In this document: positions 16,136 to 25,099 of the stretch, one piece after another
How the letters are laid out: each line of letters opens with the position of its first letter
Numbering within the stretch: the stretch's first letter is position 1
Assembly: GCA_028684405.1 (NCBI GenBank)
Contig: JAQUGA010000004.1
Coordinates: 1 to 32,537, forward strand
From: Bacteroidales bacterium
Lineage (GTDB): Bacteria > Bacteroidota > Bacteroidia > Bacteroidales > WCHB1-69
Length of the DNA stretch: 32,537 bases
Direction of reading: 5' to 3'
Made by a program: the position numbers and the translations under genes
The notes under the pieces: model-generated
What the model was told of the DNA's origin: nothing
Seen by the model: the letters and a program-made list of their open reading frames with translations, nothing else
Database searches by the model: none

Positions 16136-17925
16136 CGGGTATTGTTAAATCAAATAGAGATATTGATTTAAAGATTGTAATGCAAAGCATGCTGGATGCT
16201 ATTATACACCGAGGACCAGACGGGGAAGGTCTCTTAATATTTGATAGTTTGGCTTTAGGACATCGCAGATTATCTATTCTTGATTTGAGTACAAATGCTT
16301 CTCAACCAATGAATTACATGGCAAAGTATGAAATTGTTTTCAATGGTGAAATATATAATTATATTGAAATTAAAAACGTACTTGTTGAAAAGGGATATGC
16401 GTTTAAAAGTCAGAGTGATACAGAAGTAATAATGGCTTCGTATGATTATTGGGGAAACGAATGTGTAAATCAATTCAACGGAATGTGGTCTTTTGCAATA
16501 TATGATATTGAAAAAAATATTCTATTTTGTTCTCGGGATCGATTTGGAATAAAACCATTTTATTATACTCAACATAATGGAGGTTTTTATTTTTCTTCAG
16601 AGATAAAACAATTGTTGATTGCTGGAGTTCCTGCTAGGGTAAATTACCAGATAATGATGGATTACATTGTAATGGGCATGGAAGAGCACACCGAAAATAC
16701 ATTTTTCGATTCTATTCATAAACTTCCGGCATCTCATTCGATGGTTTTTGATTTGTCCACCCATACTTTTGAAATCTTTCGCTATTACACACTGGAAGTC
16801 AAAAAGGAATATCTTTCGCTTTCTAAAAAAGAATCCCTTGAGTTATTTGAAAAAGAGATGTTGCGTTCTGTAAAATACCGACTTCGTTCGGATGTTAAGG
16901 TGGGAACTTGTTTGAGTGGTGGACTGGATAGTTCATATGTAGCCTCTGTTGCATCAAAGGTCTACGGTTTAAATACCAATGAGCAACTCGTAGCAATAAC
17001 AGCAAAGTCAATAGATGAAAAAAAAGACGAAAGTCATTATGCCCAAAAAGTTGTTGAAGCATGCAATCTAAGTTGGCACGTAGTTGAACCAAGTACGTCT
17101 GATTTTAAAAACGATTTATTTGATATTGTTAAGGTTCAGGAAGAGCCATTTGGCAGTCCTTCCATTTTTATGCAGTATTATGTTTTTAAAGAAGCAAAAA
17201 AAATTGGGTGTGCTGTATTGCTCGATGGACAAGGAGGAGACGAAACCTTGATGGGATACGAAAACTACTACACTTCTTATGTTTTGTCTAAGAGTTTGCT
17301 AAAAAAACCATATGCAATTTTCAATGCTTCAAGAAATTCTAAGTTGGGCTTATTAAAGACTATAAAATATTGTTTTTATTTTGGAAATACCAAAATTCGC
17401 ATCAATCATCTAAAAAAAAGAATTCCTTTTATCAGAAAGGAAGCAATCGATAGGGTCGATTTCTCTATTCTACATGAATTGACAAAAGCTACCAATAATT
17501 CGCAATTGCTTCAGGTTTTAGAAATTGCCAAAACTAAACTTCCTCATCTGTTAAAGTATGAAGATCGTAACTCGATGATTAATAGCATTGAAACTCGCTT
17601 GCCTTTTTTGGATTATAAATTGGTCGAACTAATGATATCATTGCCCTTTAATCATAAAATTTATAAAGGATGGACAAAATATATTTTAAGAGAAGCTGTT
17701 TCGAAAAACCTTCCAGATTCTATTGCATGGCGTAAAAATAAGTATGGATTTGAAGCTCCCGAAGAGATTTGGCTGAATGATAAAGATTTTATTATGAACG
17801 AAATATCTCAATCAAAATTGTTGAAAAATGTGATAACAAATTCGTATTCATTTGAAAATAAAAGAATGACATGGAGATTGTTGAATATAGCGATATGGGA
17901 AAAATGTTATAAGGTTAATCTCTAA
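16123..17925 (+). CDS. asnB: AsnB-type glutamine-dependent amidotransferase in the glycan cluster
   Basis: 600 residues. Cys2 directly after the initiator Met (MCGIAGIVKS) is the glutaminase nucleophile; HRGPDGEG, FNGEIYNY and SRDRFGIKPFYY complete the class II amidotransferase domain (1-~210). The synthetase half has the ATP-pyrophosphatase loop SGGLDSS at 265-271, LLDGQGGDETLMGY, and NSIETRLPFLDYKLVE. The family makes asparagine from aspartate. Homologues inside O-antigen loci, such as WbpS of Pseudomonas aeruginosa, amidate uronic acid sugars instead, and the overlap of the start with the GT gene by 13 bases suggests such a role here. All catalytic motifs appear intact. Confidence 0.93.
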   Translation: MCGIAGIVKSNRDIDLKIVMQSMLDAIIHRGPDGEGLLIFDSLALGHRRLSILDLSTNASQPMNYMAKYEIVFNGEIYNYIEIKNVLVEKGYAFKSQSDTEVIMASYDYWGNECVNQFNGMWSFAIYDIEKNILFCSRDRFGIKPFYYTQHNGGFYFSSEIKQLLIAGVPARVNYQIMMDYIVMGMEEHTENTFFDSIHKLPASHSMVFDLSTHTFEIFRYYTLEVKKEYLSLSKKESLELFEKEMLRSVKYRLRSDVKVGTCLSGGLDSSYVASVASKVYGLNTNEQLVAITAKSIDEKKDESHYAQKVVEACNLSWHVVEPSTSDFKNDLFDIVKVQEEPFGSPSIFMQYYVFKEAKKIGCAVLLDGQGGDETLMGYENYYTSYVLSKSLLKKPYAIFNASRNSKLGLLKTIKYCFYFGNTKIRINHLKKRIPFIRKEAIDRVDFSILHELTKATNNSQLLQVLEIAKTKLPHLLKYEDRNSMINSIETRLPFLDYKLVELMISLPFNHKIYKGWTKYILREAVSKNLPDSIAWRKNKYGFEAPEEIWLNDKDFIMNEISQSKLLKNVITNSYSFENKRMTWRLLNIAIWEKCYKVNL

Positions 17926-18000
17926 ACTGAAACAATAAATTACTTGAAATGATATTTGGAAAGAGAATGTTTTTAATTTATCAGAACAAAATCTAGCGAA

Positions 18001-19098
18001 ATGAAGGTTTGTCATATTACATCGGCTCATTCCTGGGATGATGTAAGAATTTTTAGAAAAGAGTGTACATCGCTTGCTCAAAATGGATTTGAAGTCTATT
18101 TGTTGGCATATGAGGCGGATGAAGGTCGTCGTAACGGAGTTCATGTTGTTTCGGCGGGAAAACGCCCTCTGAGTAGGTTTTCGAGAATGTATTCTGGGGT
18201 AAACCATATTGTTCGTCTTGCTTTAGAACTTGATGTGGATATTTATCATATTCACGATCCCGAATTGTTGAGGAAAAGTTCTGTTTTTATAAAAAAAGGA
18301 AAAAAATTGATTTACGATGCTCATGAAGACTTGCCAGAACAGATAAAAAGCAAACATTGGATTCCTTTGTATATAAGAAATTCCATCTCTTATTTTGTTC
18401 AGTTTTTTCTGAATTTTACTATTTCGCGAATTTCTGCAACGGTTTCAGCAACACCGATTATTCAACAAAAATTAAAGAAAATAAATCCCAATTCAATTAA
18501 TGTCAGCAATTTCCCTTTGCTAGAAGAGTTGGATTTTGTGGAACAGGATTTAGTGAAAAAGAATGCTTTTTGTTATGTGGGCGGACTGTTTATAACCAGA
18601 GGCTTGATCGAGATGCTCGATGCTATAAGACATGTTGATTCAAAACTATGTTTGGCTGGAAAGTTTTCACCCGAAAGTTTGGAAACGGAAGCAAAAAATC
18701 ATAAATCTTGGAATAAAGTCGAGTATTTGGGTTTTATCAATCGCAAAGAAGTTTATGAATTGATGTCCTCTTCTATTGCAGGATTGGTAATTCTTCATCC
18801 CACGCAGAGTTATCGCGATTCTTTGCCCATAAAAATGTTTGAATATATGTCCGCTGGAATTCCTGTTATTTGCTCTGATTTTGAATTGTGGAAATCAATT
18901 GTAGAGCAAGAGAAATGCGGAATTTGTGTGAATCCAATGAATACAGACGAAATTGCAGCCGCCATGAATTTTATAAAAAACAATCCCGATAAGGCCATAT
19001 TAATGGGGAAAAACGGAAAAGATTCCATCCTGAAAAAATACAATTGGAATATTGAATCAAAAAAAATGATAGCTTTGTATCACTCTTTATCGAATTAA
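18001..19098 (+). CDS. GT4-family glycosyltransferase
   Basis: 365 residues. N-terminal half: MKVCHITSAHSWDDVRIF, VDIYHIHDPELL and LIYDAHEDLPEQI, the DAHE-type acceptor-side motif common in surface-glycan GT4s. C-terminal half: FCYVGGLFITRGLIEMLDA, LAGKFSPE, VEYLGFINRKEVYELM and SLPIKMFEYMSAGIPVICSD, where KxFEYMxxGxPV is the donor-site signature. It lies 75 bases after asnB, the widest early gap in the cluster, without a clear promoter or terminator in it. Donor sugar unknown. Confidence 0.9.
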   Translation: MKVCHITSAHSWDDVRIFRKECTSLAQNGFEVYLLAYEADEGRRNGVHVVSAGKRPLSRFSRMYSGVNHIVRLALELDVDIYHIHDPELLRKSSVFIKKGKKLIYDAHEDLPEQIKSKHWIPLYIRNSISYFVQFFLNFTISRISATVSATPIIQQKLKKINPNSINVSNFPLLEELDFVEQDLVKKNAFCYVGGLFITRGLIEMLDAIRHVDSKLCLAGKFSPESLETEAKNHKSWNKVEYLGFINRKEVYELMSSSIAGLVILHPTQSYRDSLPIKMFEYMSAGIPVICSDFELWKSIVEQEKCGICVNPMNTDEIAAAMNFIKNNPDKAILMGKNGKDSILKKYNWNIESKKMIALYHSLSN

Positions 19099-19149
19099 TT
19101 TTTATAGATTTTTTCTGATGGTTTTGAATTTTTATAATACCTAATTTGC

Positions 19150-20355
19150 ATGCCCAATAAAAAAACAATTTGGATTATTAATCAATATGCTGGCTCTTCC
19201 GTTCATGGAATGGAATATCGTCATTATTATTTAGCCAAAGAATTTATTGCTCAAGGGCATAAAGTGGTGATGATTTCAGGTTCTTATTCGCACTTACACA
19301 AAGTAGAACCAAAAATTAAAGAAGATTTTACAAACGAAGATATTGAAGGAATTACCTATTGTTGGGTAAAAATACCTAAATATGAACGTTCTGTTAGCAT
19401 GGGGCGCTTTAAAAACATGATGGCTTTTGCTTGGAATTTGCGAAAATTCCCTTCAAGCGATTTTCCAAAACCCGATGCCATTGTTGTCTCTTCACCATCT
19501 CTTTTTCCCATTATAATTGCACGAAAATGGGCGACAAAATTAAACGCAAAATTGATTTTTGAAATACGCGATATCTGGCCACTGACTCTTCAAGAGCTAA
19601 ATGGATTGAAGAAATGGCATCCGCTGAGTTTGCTGTTGTTTTTTTTCGAAAAATATGCGTATGCAAAAGCCGATAAAATTGTAAGTTTACTTCCAGATGC
19701 ATACAAACATATTCAGACCTATAATGTCCCTGAGTCAAAACTTGCGTGCATTCCCAATGGGATTTTTGTGGATTCGGACTCTTTAAATGAAAATGATTTA
19801 ATGGATTTGTCTTTGCCCAAAGACAAGTTTATTGTAGGTTATCTTGGTTCAATAGGAAAATCAAATGCTTTGGAGTATTTTGTTCAGGCAATTAATAAGT
19901 TGGAAAATAATTCCAAACTTTTTTTTGTTTTTGTTGGAAAAGGTGCAGAAAAAGAACATTTGCAAAACTCGCTTACCAATCCGCAAGTTAAATGGGTAGA
20001 TGCCGTCGATAAAAAGTTTGTTCCCTCGGTTTTGTCTCAATTTGATGTTTGCTATATTGGTTGGCATAAACTTCGATTGTATGAAATGGGGATTTCGGCA
20101 AATAAGATTTTCGATTATATGTATGCAGCCAAACCCATTATTCATTCTAATAATGCATCCAATGATTTGATAAAATCTGCGGATTGTGGTTTTTCTATTC
20201 CTGCGGAAGATGTCAATGCAATATCGGATGCTATTCTTGAATCTTCAAAATTAGAAAAGGATAAATTAGCGGAAATGGGACAAAAAGGAAAAAAATATGT
20301 TTTGGAAAATCACATGTACGAAAATTTGGCAATGCAGTATATTTCAATAATGTAG
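19150..20355 (+). CDS. GT4-family glycosyltransferase, WbuB-like
   Basis: 401 residues. TIWIINQYAGSSVHGMEYRH, then FEIRDIWPLTLQELNGL, FFEKYAYAKADKIVSLLP and IPNGIF are typical of WbuB-type enzymes, which in E. coli transfer N-acetyl-fucosamine. The C-terminal donor domain shows IVGYLGSIGKSNALEYF, FVFVGKGAEKEHLQ and ISANKIFDYMYAAKPIIHS. The sugar transferred here cannot be deduced. It is followed after five bases by the DegT-type aminotransferase gene. Confidence 0.9.
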   Translation: MPNKKTIWIINQYAGSSVHGMEYRHYYLAKEFIAQGHKVVMISGSYSHLHKVEPKIKEDFTNEDIEGITYCWVKIPKYERSVSMGRFKNMMAFAWNLRKFPSSDFPKPDAIVVSSPSLFPIIIARKWATKLNAKLIFEIRDIWPLTLQELNGLKKWHPLSLLLFFFEKYAYAKADKIVSLLPDAYKHIQTYNVPESKLACIPNGIFVDSDSLNENDLMDLSLPKDKFIVGYLGSIGKSNALEYFVQAINKLENNSKLFFVFVGKGAEKEHLQNSLTNPQVKWVDAVDKKFVPSVLSQFDVCYIGWHKLRLYEMGISANKIFDYMYAAKPIIHSNNASNDLIKSADCGFSIPAEDVNAISDAILESSKLEKDKLAEMGQKGKKYVLENHMYENLAMQYISIM

Positions 20356-20360
20356 TTTTT

Positions 20361-21524
20361 ATGAAAAACGAACAACAATATAAAGCTCTTTTAGCAAATT
20401 TTTTGAAAGCAAATTCCGAAGATGTTTTTCTCTATTGGAAAGGTCGAGTGGCCTTGTATGCTTTGCTAAAAGCAATGGGGGTGAAAAAAGGGGATGAGGT
20501 GATTTTACCTGCTTATTCTTGTGTTGTGGTCCCCAATGCCATTATCTATCTCGGTGCAAAGCCAGTGTATGTAGATGTTGATTTGGAAACATACAATGCT
20601 GATATTCAGAAGATTAAAGATGCTGTTACGGAAAAAACCAAAGTCATTATTTGTCAAAATACATTTGGTTTGAGTTCAAATGTTGAAGAACTTATTGAAC
20701 TTGCCAAACAGAATAAGTTATATACTATTGAGGATTGTACGCATGGATTTGGTGGAACTTATAAGGATAAACCCAATGGAAGTTATTGTGATGCTGCATT
20801 TTATTCCACGCAATGGAATAAGCCCTTTTCGACAGGTGTAGGCGGTTTTGCGTTGGTGAAAAATGAGTCTTTAAGAGCCTCTTTGAAAGAACTAAACGAA
20901 AGTTTGGTAAAACCTTCTGTTAAGCAAGTTCTGATGCTGCGAATGCTCTATTTTGTAAAAAAGTATTTTTTGAGTGGATATACATATTGGACTTTGGTTC
21001 GATTTTATCGATTTTTAAGTAAACATAATTTGATTTTAGGTTCCTCTTCTGGAGAGGAAATCACCTCAATACAGATGCCTGAGAACTACTTTATGGGAAT
21101 ATCTTCCGTACAGATTAATGTTGGGATTAAAAATCTTACAGATATTGATAAGACATTGATATTGAGAAAAAAGAATGCTTCTATTTATACTGATTATTTA
21201 ATGAGTGTTTCGAAGAATTTTGTACCCAAAAGTCTGTTTGAAAACCATTCATTTTTAAAATATCCTTTGCTTGTCAAAGATAGAGAAATGGTTATAAAAC
21301 AAGCTGAAAAGCAAAAAATAGAATTGGGGGATTGGTTTAATAGTCCGATTCATCCAGTTCAAAATGGTTTTGAACAATGGGGATTGTCTTCAGATCTTTT
21401 CCCAAACTCTTTTTTTGCAGGTTGTCACATGATAAATCTGCCAACAGATACTACAAATCCAGATAAAGTTTGTGCTTTTCTGGATTCAATTTTAGACTTA
21501 ATAATGGATGAAAAATCATATTAA
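20361..21524 (+). CDS. DegT/DnrJ/EryC1/StrS-family PLP aminotransferase
   Basis: 387 residues, fold type I. GDEVILPAYSCVVVPNAIIY, GAKPVYVDVDLETYNAD, IEDCTHGFGGTYKDK (Asp125 and His128 region) and YSTQWNKPFSTGVGGFA, with Lys154 as the likely Schiff-base lysine, all fit. The family transaminates keto-sugar nucleotides to amino sugars. The cluster has no dehydratase or epimerase partner to make a keto-sugar, so the substrate is open; the sequence is also a divergent member (SCVVVPNAI and STQWNKP replace the more usual SFF..K surroundings). Its TAA overlaps the next ATG (TAATG). Confidence 0.85.
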   Translation: MKNEQQYKALLANFLKANSEDVFLYWKGRVALYALLKAMGVKKGDEVILPAYSCVVVPNAIIYLGAKPVYVDVDLETYNADIQKIKDAVTEKTKVIICQNTFGLSSNVEELIELAKQNKLYTIEDCTHGFGGTYKDKPNGSYCDAAFYSTQWNKPFSTGVGGFALVKNESLRASLKELNESLVKPSVKQVLMLRMLYFVKKYFLSGYTYWTLVRFYRFLSKHNLILGSSSGEEITSIQMPENYFMGISSVQINVGIKNLTDIDKTLILRKKNASIYTDYLMSVSKNFVPKSLFENHSFLKYPLLVKDREMVIKQAEKQKIELGDWFNSPIHPVQNGFEQWGLSSDLFPNSFFAGCHMINLPTDTTNPDKVCAFLDSILDLIMDEKSY

Positions 21525-22798
21525 TGAGGATTGATGCAATAAAAAAAATAGAACAAACTGAGCTTATTGCAGGGCTGCTATCTGTTTTGTTTATTCCTAT
21601 AAATAAACAAATGGTGGTGGTTTTCATGCTGTTATGGTTGGTGACTGCTTTATTTAATTTTTCATGGGCATTAAAGAGTGGATTTAAAATTGATTTTTTA
21701 AAAAAAGAATTTTTAGCGTTTGCAGTTTTGGCTGATTTCTATTTGCTTCACGTAATCGGAATGTTTTATTCGAAGAATTTGGAGTACGGTTTTTTTGATT
21801 TGGAAATTAAAATGTCTTTATTTATTGTTCCACTGCTTATTTTTGTGAGGTCTGATTTTTATGCTGATAAATTAATTCTATTTTTCAAATCGTTGACTTT
21901 AGGCATCGTTTTTTCATTTTTCATCAATTTGAGTTTTGCTTATTTGGCTTATATTGAGGATGGCAGTCGATTGAATTTTTATTATTCAAAATTGTCATCC
22001 CAAATTCATCCCACATACATGGCTCTCTATGTGAGTTTAGCATTGTTGGGAATGATATATTATAATAAAAAACATCAATTATTTGCAAATAAAAAGCTTT
22101 CGCTGTTTGTGAAAATATTTGTATTTGTCATTTTGGTGACGTATTTGTTTTTGTTGTCGTCAAAAGCTGGAATTATTGCTTTCTCAGTGGCTTTAGTAAT
22201 GTATGTCGCAATGCGTTTAATAAAGCGTTTGAAGTTGATAACGGTAATCATTATTTCTATTTTTTTATTGGTTTTGCCATTTTTGATTGTTTCAAAAATT
22301 CCGAATGTAAATATGCGTTTCAAAGAGATTTCAATGGTGTTTAAAAATCCTGAAAAATCGAATATTGATTCCGAATATGGCAGTTTGGTTCGTATGGCTA
22401 TCATTAAGGCAGGATGGGAGTTGTCCGTTGACAATTTGCCATGGGGAGTGGGTACGGGAGATGTTAAAGACGCAATCATTGATTATCACCAACAAAATGG
22501 TTCAGAAAGATTTCCATCAAATTATTTAAATGCTCATAATCAGTTTGCCCAGTCTACTATTGCTTTGGGCGTTTTGGGCATATTATTTCTTTCTCTTTTT
22601 TTCGTCTTTGGTTTTGTTTTCGCATATCGCCAGAAAAAACTCTTATTATTTGTCTTTATGATTATGTTGTTCATTCATTTTTTATTTGAGTCGATGTTCG
22701 AAACTCAAGCAGGAGTGGTTTTTATTGTTCTTTTTTACAGTTTGATGTTGGCTGATGAAAGAAACTTGATAAACAGCAATCCGCATTTGAAAAAATAA
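21524..22798 (+). CDS. O-antigen ligase/polymerase family membrane protein, second copy
   Basis: 424 residues with about ten to twelve hydrophobic helices. Family features: SSQIHPTYMALYVSLA, FLLSSKAGIIAFSVAL, a long periplasmic loop with LPWGVGTGDVKDAI, and the HNQFAQSTIALGVLGILFL motif that carries the conserved His of WaaL/Wzy proteins. The N-terminus resembles Bacteroidota O-antigen ligase-like proteins more than the first copy does, so a division of labour (polymerase and ligase) is possible but unproven. It is translationally coupled to the aminotransferase by TAATG and is the last gene of the cluster; no clear hairpin terminator follows it. Confidence 0.85.
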   Translation: MRIDAIKKIEQTELIAGLLSVLFIPINKQMVVVFMLLWLVTALFNFSWALKSGFKIDFLKKEFLAFAVLADFYLLHVIGMFYSKNLEYGFFDLEIKMSLFIVPLLIFVRSDFYADKLILFFKSLTLGIVFSFFINLSFAYLAYIEDGSRLNFYYSKLSSQIHPTYMALYVSLALLGMIYYNKKHQLFANKKLSLFVKIFVFVILVTYLFLLSSKAGIIAFSVALVMYVAMRLIKRLKLITVIIISIFLLVLPFLIVSKIPNVNMRFKEISMVFKNPEKSNIDSEYGSLVRMAIIKAGWELSVDNLPWGVGTGDVKDAIIDYHQQNGSERFPSNYLNAHNQFAQSTIALGVLGILFLSLFFVFGFVFAYRQKKLLLFVFMIMLFIHFLFESMFETQAGVVFIVLFYSLMLADERNLINSNPHLKK

Positions 22799-22857
22799 TT
22801 TTTCCAGTATTCATTTTGCAAAGTTTCTCTATTTTCCATTGCGAAAAGTTTTTTTTG

Positions 22858-22865
22858 TACATTTG
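22858..22865 (+). promoter_or_regulatory. Putative -7 box for the subtilase gene
   Basis: TACATTTG (TAnnTTTG), 53 bases before the ATG at 22919. A TTG at 22839-22841 lies 16 bases upstream and could be the -33 element. Confidence 0.5.
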
Positions 22866-22918
22866 ATAAAATATACATCAAATAGTTGTTTAATATCAAT
22901 TTGCCAAAAACATCTTTT

Positions 22919-25093
22919 ATGAAAACAAAATCTTTAATAATTGCTTCCTTTTTCGTGTTTATTTCCGTTTATTCTTTTGCTCAAACTCGCTACAGTGTCA
23001 GTTTTGATGAACTAAGGAGCAAACATCAACAAGGTTTTGATATTTCGGAAAAGCATCAAACATTTACGGAAAATAACATACGTTTTGTTTCGGTGATTGC
23101 TCAAATAGATTCTCATTTTTCGGAACAAATTTTGGCAGAGAATAATATTATTTTACGTTCAAAAGTAGGAGATATCGTTACTCTTTTTGTGCCCGAAGAG
23201 CTTGTTTTACAAAAACAAACCATTCCTGGAATTCTATACATTGAAAAGCCACGAAAAATATCTCAAAATCTCCATAAAGTAGTTAAAGATGCTCGGATTG
23301 ACAGTGTTCATCAGGGCATAAATTTGCCTTCTGGATTTAGTGGGAAAGATGTTATTATTGGCATCACCGATTGGGGATTTGATTATACGCATCCCATGTT
23401 TTATGATACTTTACTGCAACACAGCCGGATTTTAAAAGCCTGGGATCAGTTTAAAGAATCTGGACCTGCTCCTCAGGGTTTTACTTATGGTACTGAATTT
23501 GTTGGTGAATCAGAATTGTTGGCAGCTCAGTGTGATACTATGAATATTTATGACTTAGCAACGCATGGATCACATGTTGCCGGAATTGCGGGTGGGAGCG
23601 GTGCTGGAACCAAATACAGAGGAGTGGCTTACGATGCCAATTTTATGTTTGCTACTTTCTTAATTGATGAAGCAGCTGTTTTAGATGCTTTTAGTTGGAT
23701 GAAAGAGAATGCCGAAATCTATCAAAAACGCTTGGTCGTCAATATGAGTTGGGGATTGTATTGGTTTGGAACTTTGGATGGAAATTCACTTTTGAGTCGT
23801 GCTATCGACACTATGTCGTCACAAGGAGTCGTTTTTGTCACCAGTGGAGGCAATAACGGTGATGAAGATTTGCATTTGAAAAAAGTTTTTTCAAATATGC
23901 AGGATACGTTAAAAACAGTAGTTGGTTTTGATATGTATTCATATTATTCAAAAATGTGGGGACAAGCCATTACCATGTGGGGAGAGGAAGGTGTTGATTT
24001 TCAAATAGAAATCCATGTTGCCGATAATTCTTATCAGACTTTGGCTCAATCAGTTCCAATTCGTACTTCAGATTTGAATGGATTTTTTGAAGATTTTTTG
24101 ATTGTAAATCAGGATACGGTTTTTTATAACTATATTTTAGAATCTGAAAATCCATTAAATCAACGCCCTCATATTCATTTGCGGATTAGCAATCGAAATT
24201 CGTCAAATAAAATTGTATTGAAGGCCAATGCACACTCAGGAACTTTACATATGTGGAATGTTATTGAGTTAACAACGGGTGTAGGCAATTGGGGAAGTCC
24301 CTTCTTGTCACCCAATTCAGAATATACTGCTGGCGATTCCTATTACAGTATCGGAGAACCGGCTTCAGCGCGTTCGGTCATCAGTGTGGCAGCCCACAGC
24401 AATGAAGCATTTTTACCAAACGGAACTATGGTAGGTGGCTATATTGCCCCGTTTTCAAGTAAAGGACCTACGCTGGATGAGCGCGTGAAACCCGATATTT
24501 CGGCTCCAGGAGTTGGTGTTGTTTCTTCAATTTCATCTTTTACAACGCAAAGTTTTTCGTCCATTGATATCGTTGAATCGGTCTCTTTTGGTGGTCGAAA
24601 TTATCCTTTTGTGAAATTTTCGGGCACTTCCATGTCTGGGCCTGTTGTTGCTGGAGTGGTGGCTCTAATGCTTGAAGCAAATCCAACTTTAAGCTCGCAA
24701 CAAATTAAACAAATTTTATTGGAAATTGCCCGTGAAGATATAAGAACAGGAACGATTCCTGAAAATGGTTCCACGCAATGGGGCTTTGGCAAATTAAGTG
24801 CGTATTCGGCCATCAAAAAAGCTTTAGAAACGCAGCAAGTAAGCTATTATCAGAAAAATGATGCTTGTATGATTTTTCCAAATCCAGCGAACAGCTATTT
24901 TTCTTTGATTTATGATTTGAATTTTAAACCATCGGAAATTATTATTTATGATACGATGGGAAAAATGTGCTATAGTAGTGTTTATATTTCTGATAATGTT
25001 GATGTTGGTTTTCTAAAAGAGGGTTTTTATTTTGTTTGCATTCAATCAGAAAACAATCAGATATCTGTTCAAAAATTAGTCAAAAAAAAGTAG
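22919..25093 (+). CDS. S8 subtilisin-like serine protease with T9SS tail
   Basis: 724 residues from the ATG at 22919; an in-frame TTG at 22886 is rejected because MKTKSLIIASFFVFISVYSF gives a proper signal peptide (cleaved near FAQ). The catalytic triad is intact: Asp151 in GITDWGFDYTHPMF, His216 in ATHGSHVAGIAGG, Ser571 in KFSGTSMSGPVVAGV, with the oxyanion Asn in SGGNNGD (~312). Between the oxyanion Asn and Ser are ~258 residues, against ~66 in subtilisin, so a large beta-rich insert sits there. The C-terminal ~70 residues (MIFPNPANSYFSLIY, FLKEGFYFVCIQ) form a T9SS type A tail. It should be an extracellular or surface protease. Confidence 0.93.
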   Translation: MKTKSLIIASFFVFISVYSFAQTRYSVSFDELRSKHQQGFDISEKHQTFTENNIRFVSVIAQIDSHFSEQILAENNIILRSKVGDIVTLFVPEELVLQKQTIPGILYIEKPRKISQNLHKVVKDARIDSVHQGINLPSGFSGKDVIIGITDWGFDYTHPMFYDTLLQHSRILKAWDQFKESGPAPQGFTYGTEFVGESELLAAQCDTMNIYDLATHGSHVAGIAGGSGAGTKYRGVAYDANFMFATFLIDEAAVLDAFSWMKENAEIYQKRLVVNMSWGLYWFGTLDGNSLLSRAIDTMSSQGVVFVTSGGNNGDEDLHLKKVFSNMQDTLKTVVGFDMYSYYSKMWGQAITMWGEEGVDFQIEIHVADNSYQTLAQSVPIRTSDLNGFFEDFLIVNQDTVFYNYILESENPLNQRPHIHLRISNRNSSNKIVLKANAHSGTLHMWNVIELTTGVGNWGSPFLSPNSEYTAGDSYYSIGEPASARSVISVAAHSNEAFLPNGTMVGGYIAPFSSKGPTLDERVKPDISAPGVGVVSSISSFTTQSFSSIDIVESVSFGGRNYPFVKFSGTSMSGPVVAGVVALMLEANPTLSSQQIKQILLEIAREDIRTGTIPENGSTQWGFGKLSAYSAIKKALETQQVSYYQKNDACMIFPNPANSYFSLIYDLNFKPSEIIIYDTMGKMCYSSVYISDNVDVGFLKEGFYFVCIQSENNQISVQKLVKKK

Positions 25094-25099
25094 TTTATA

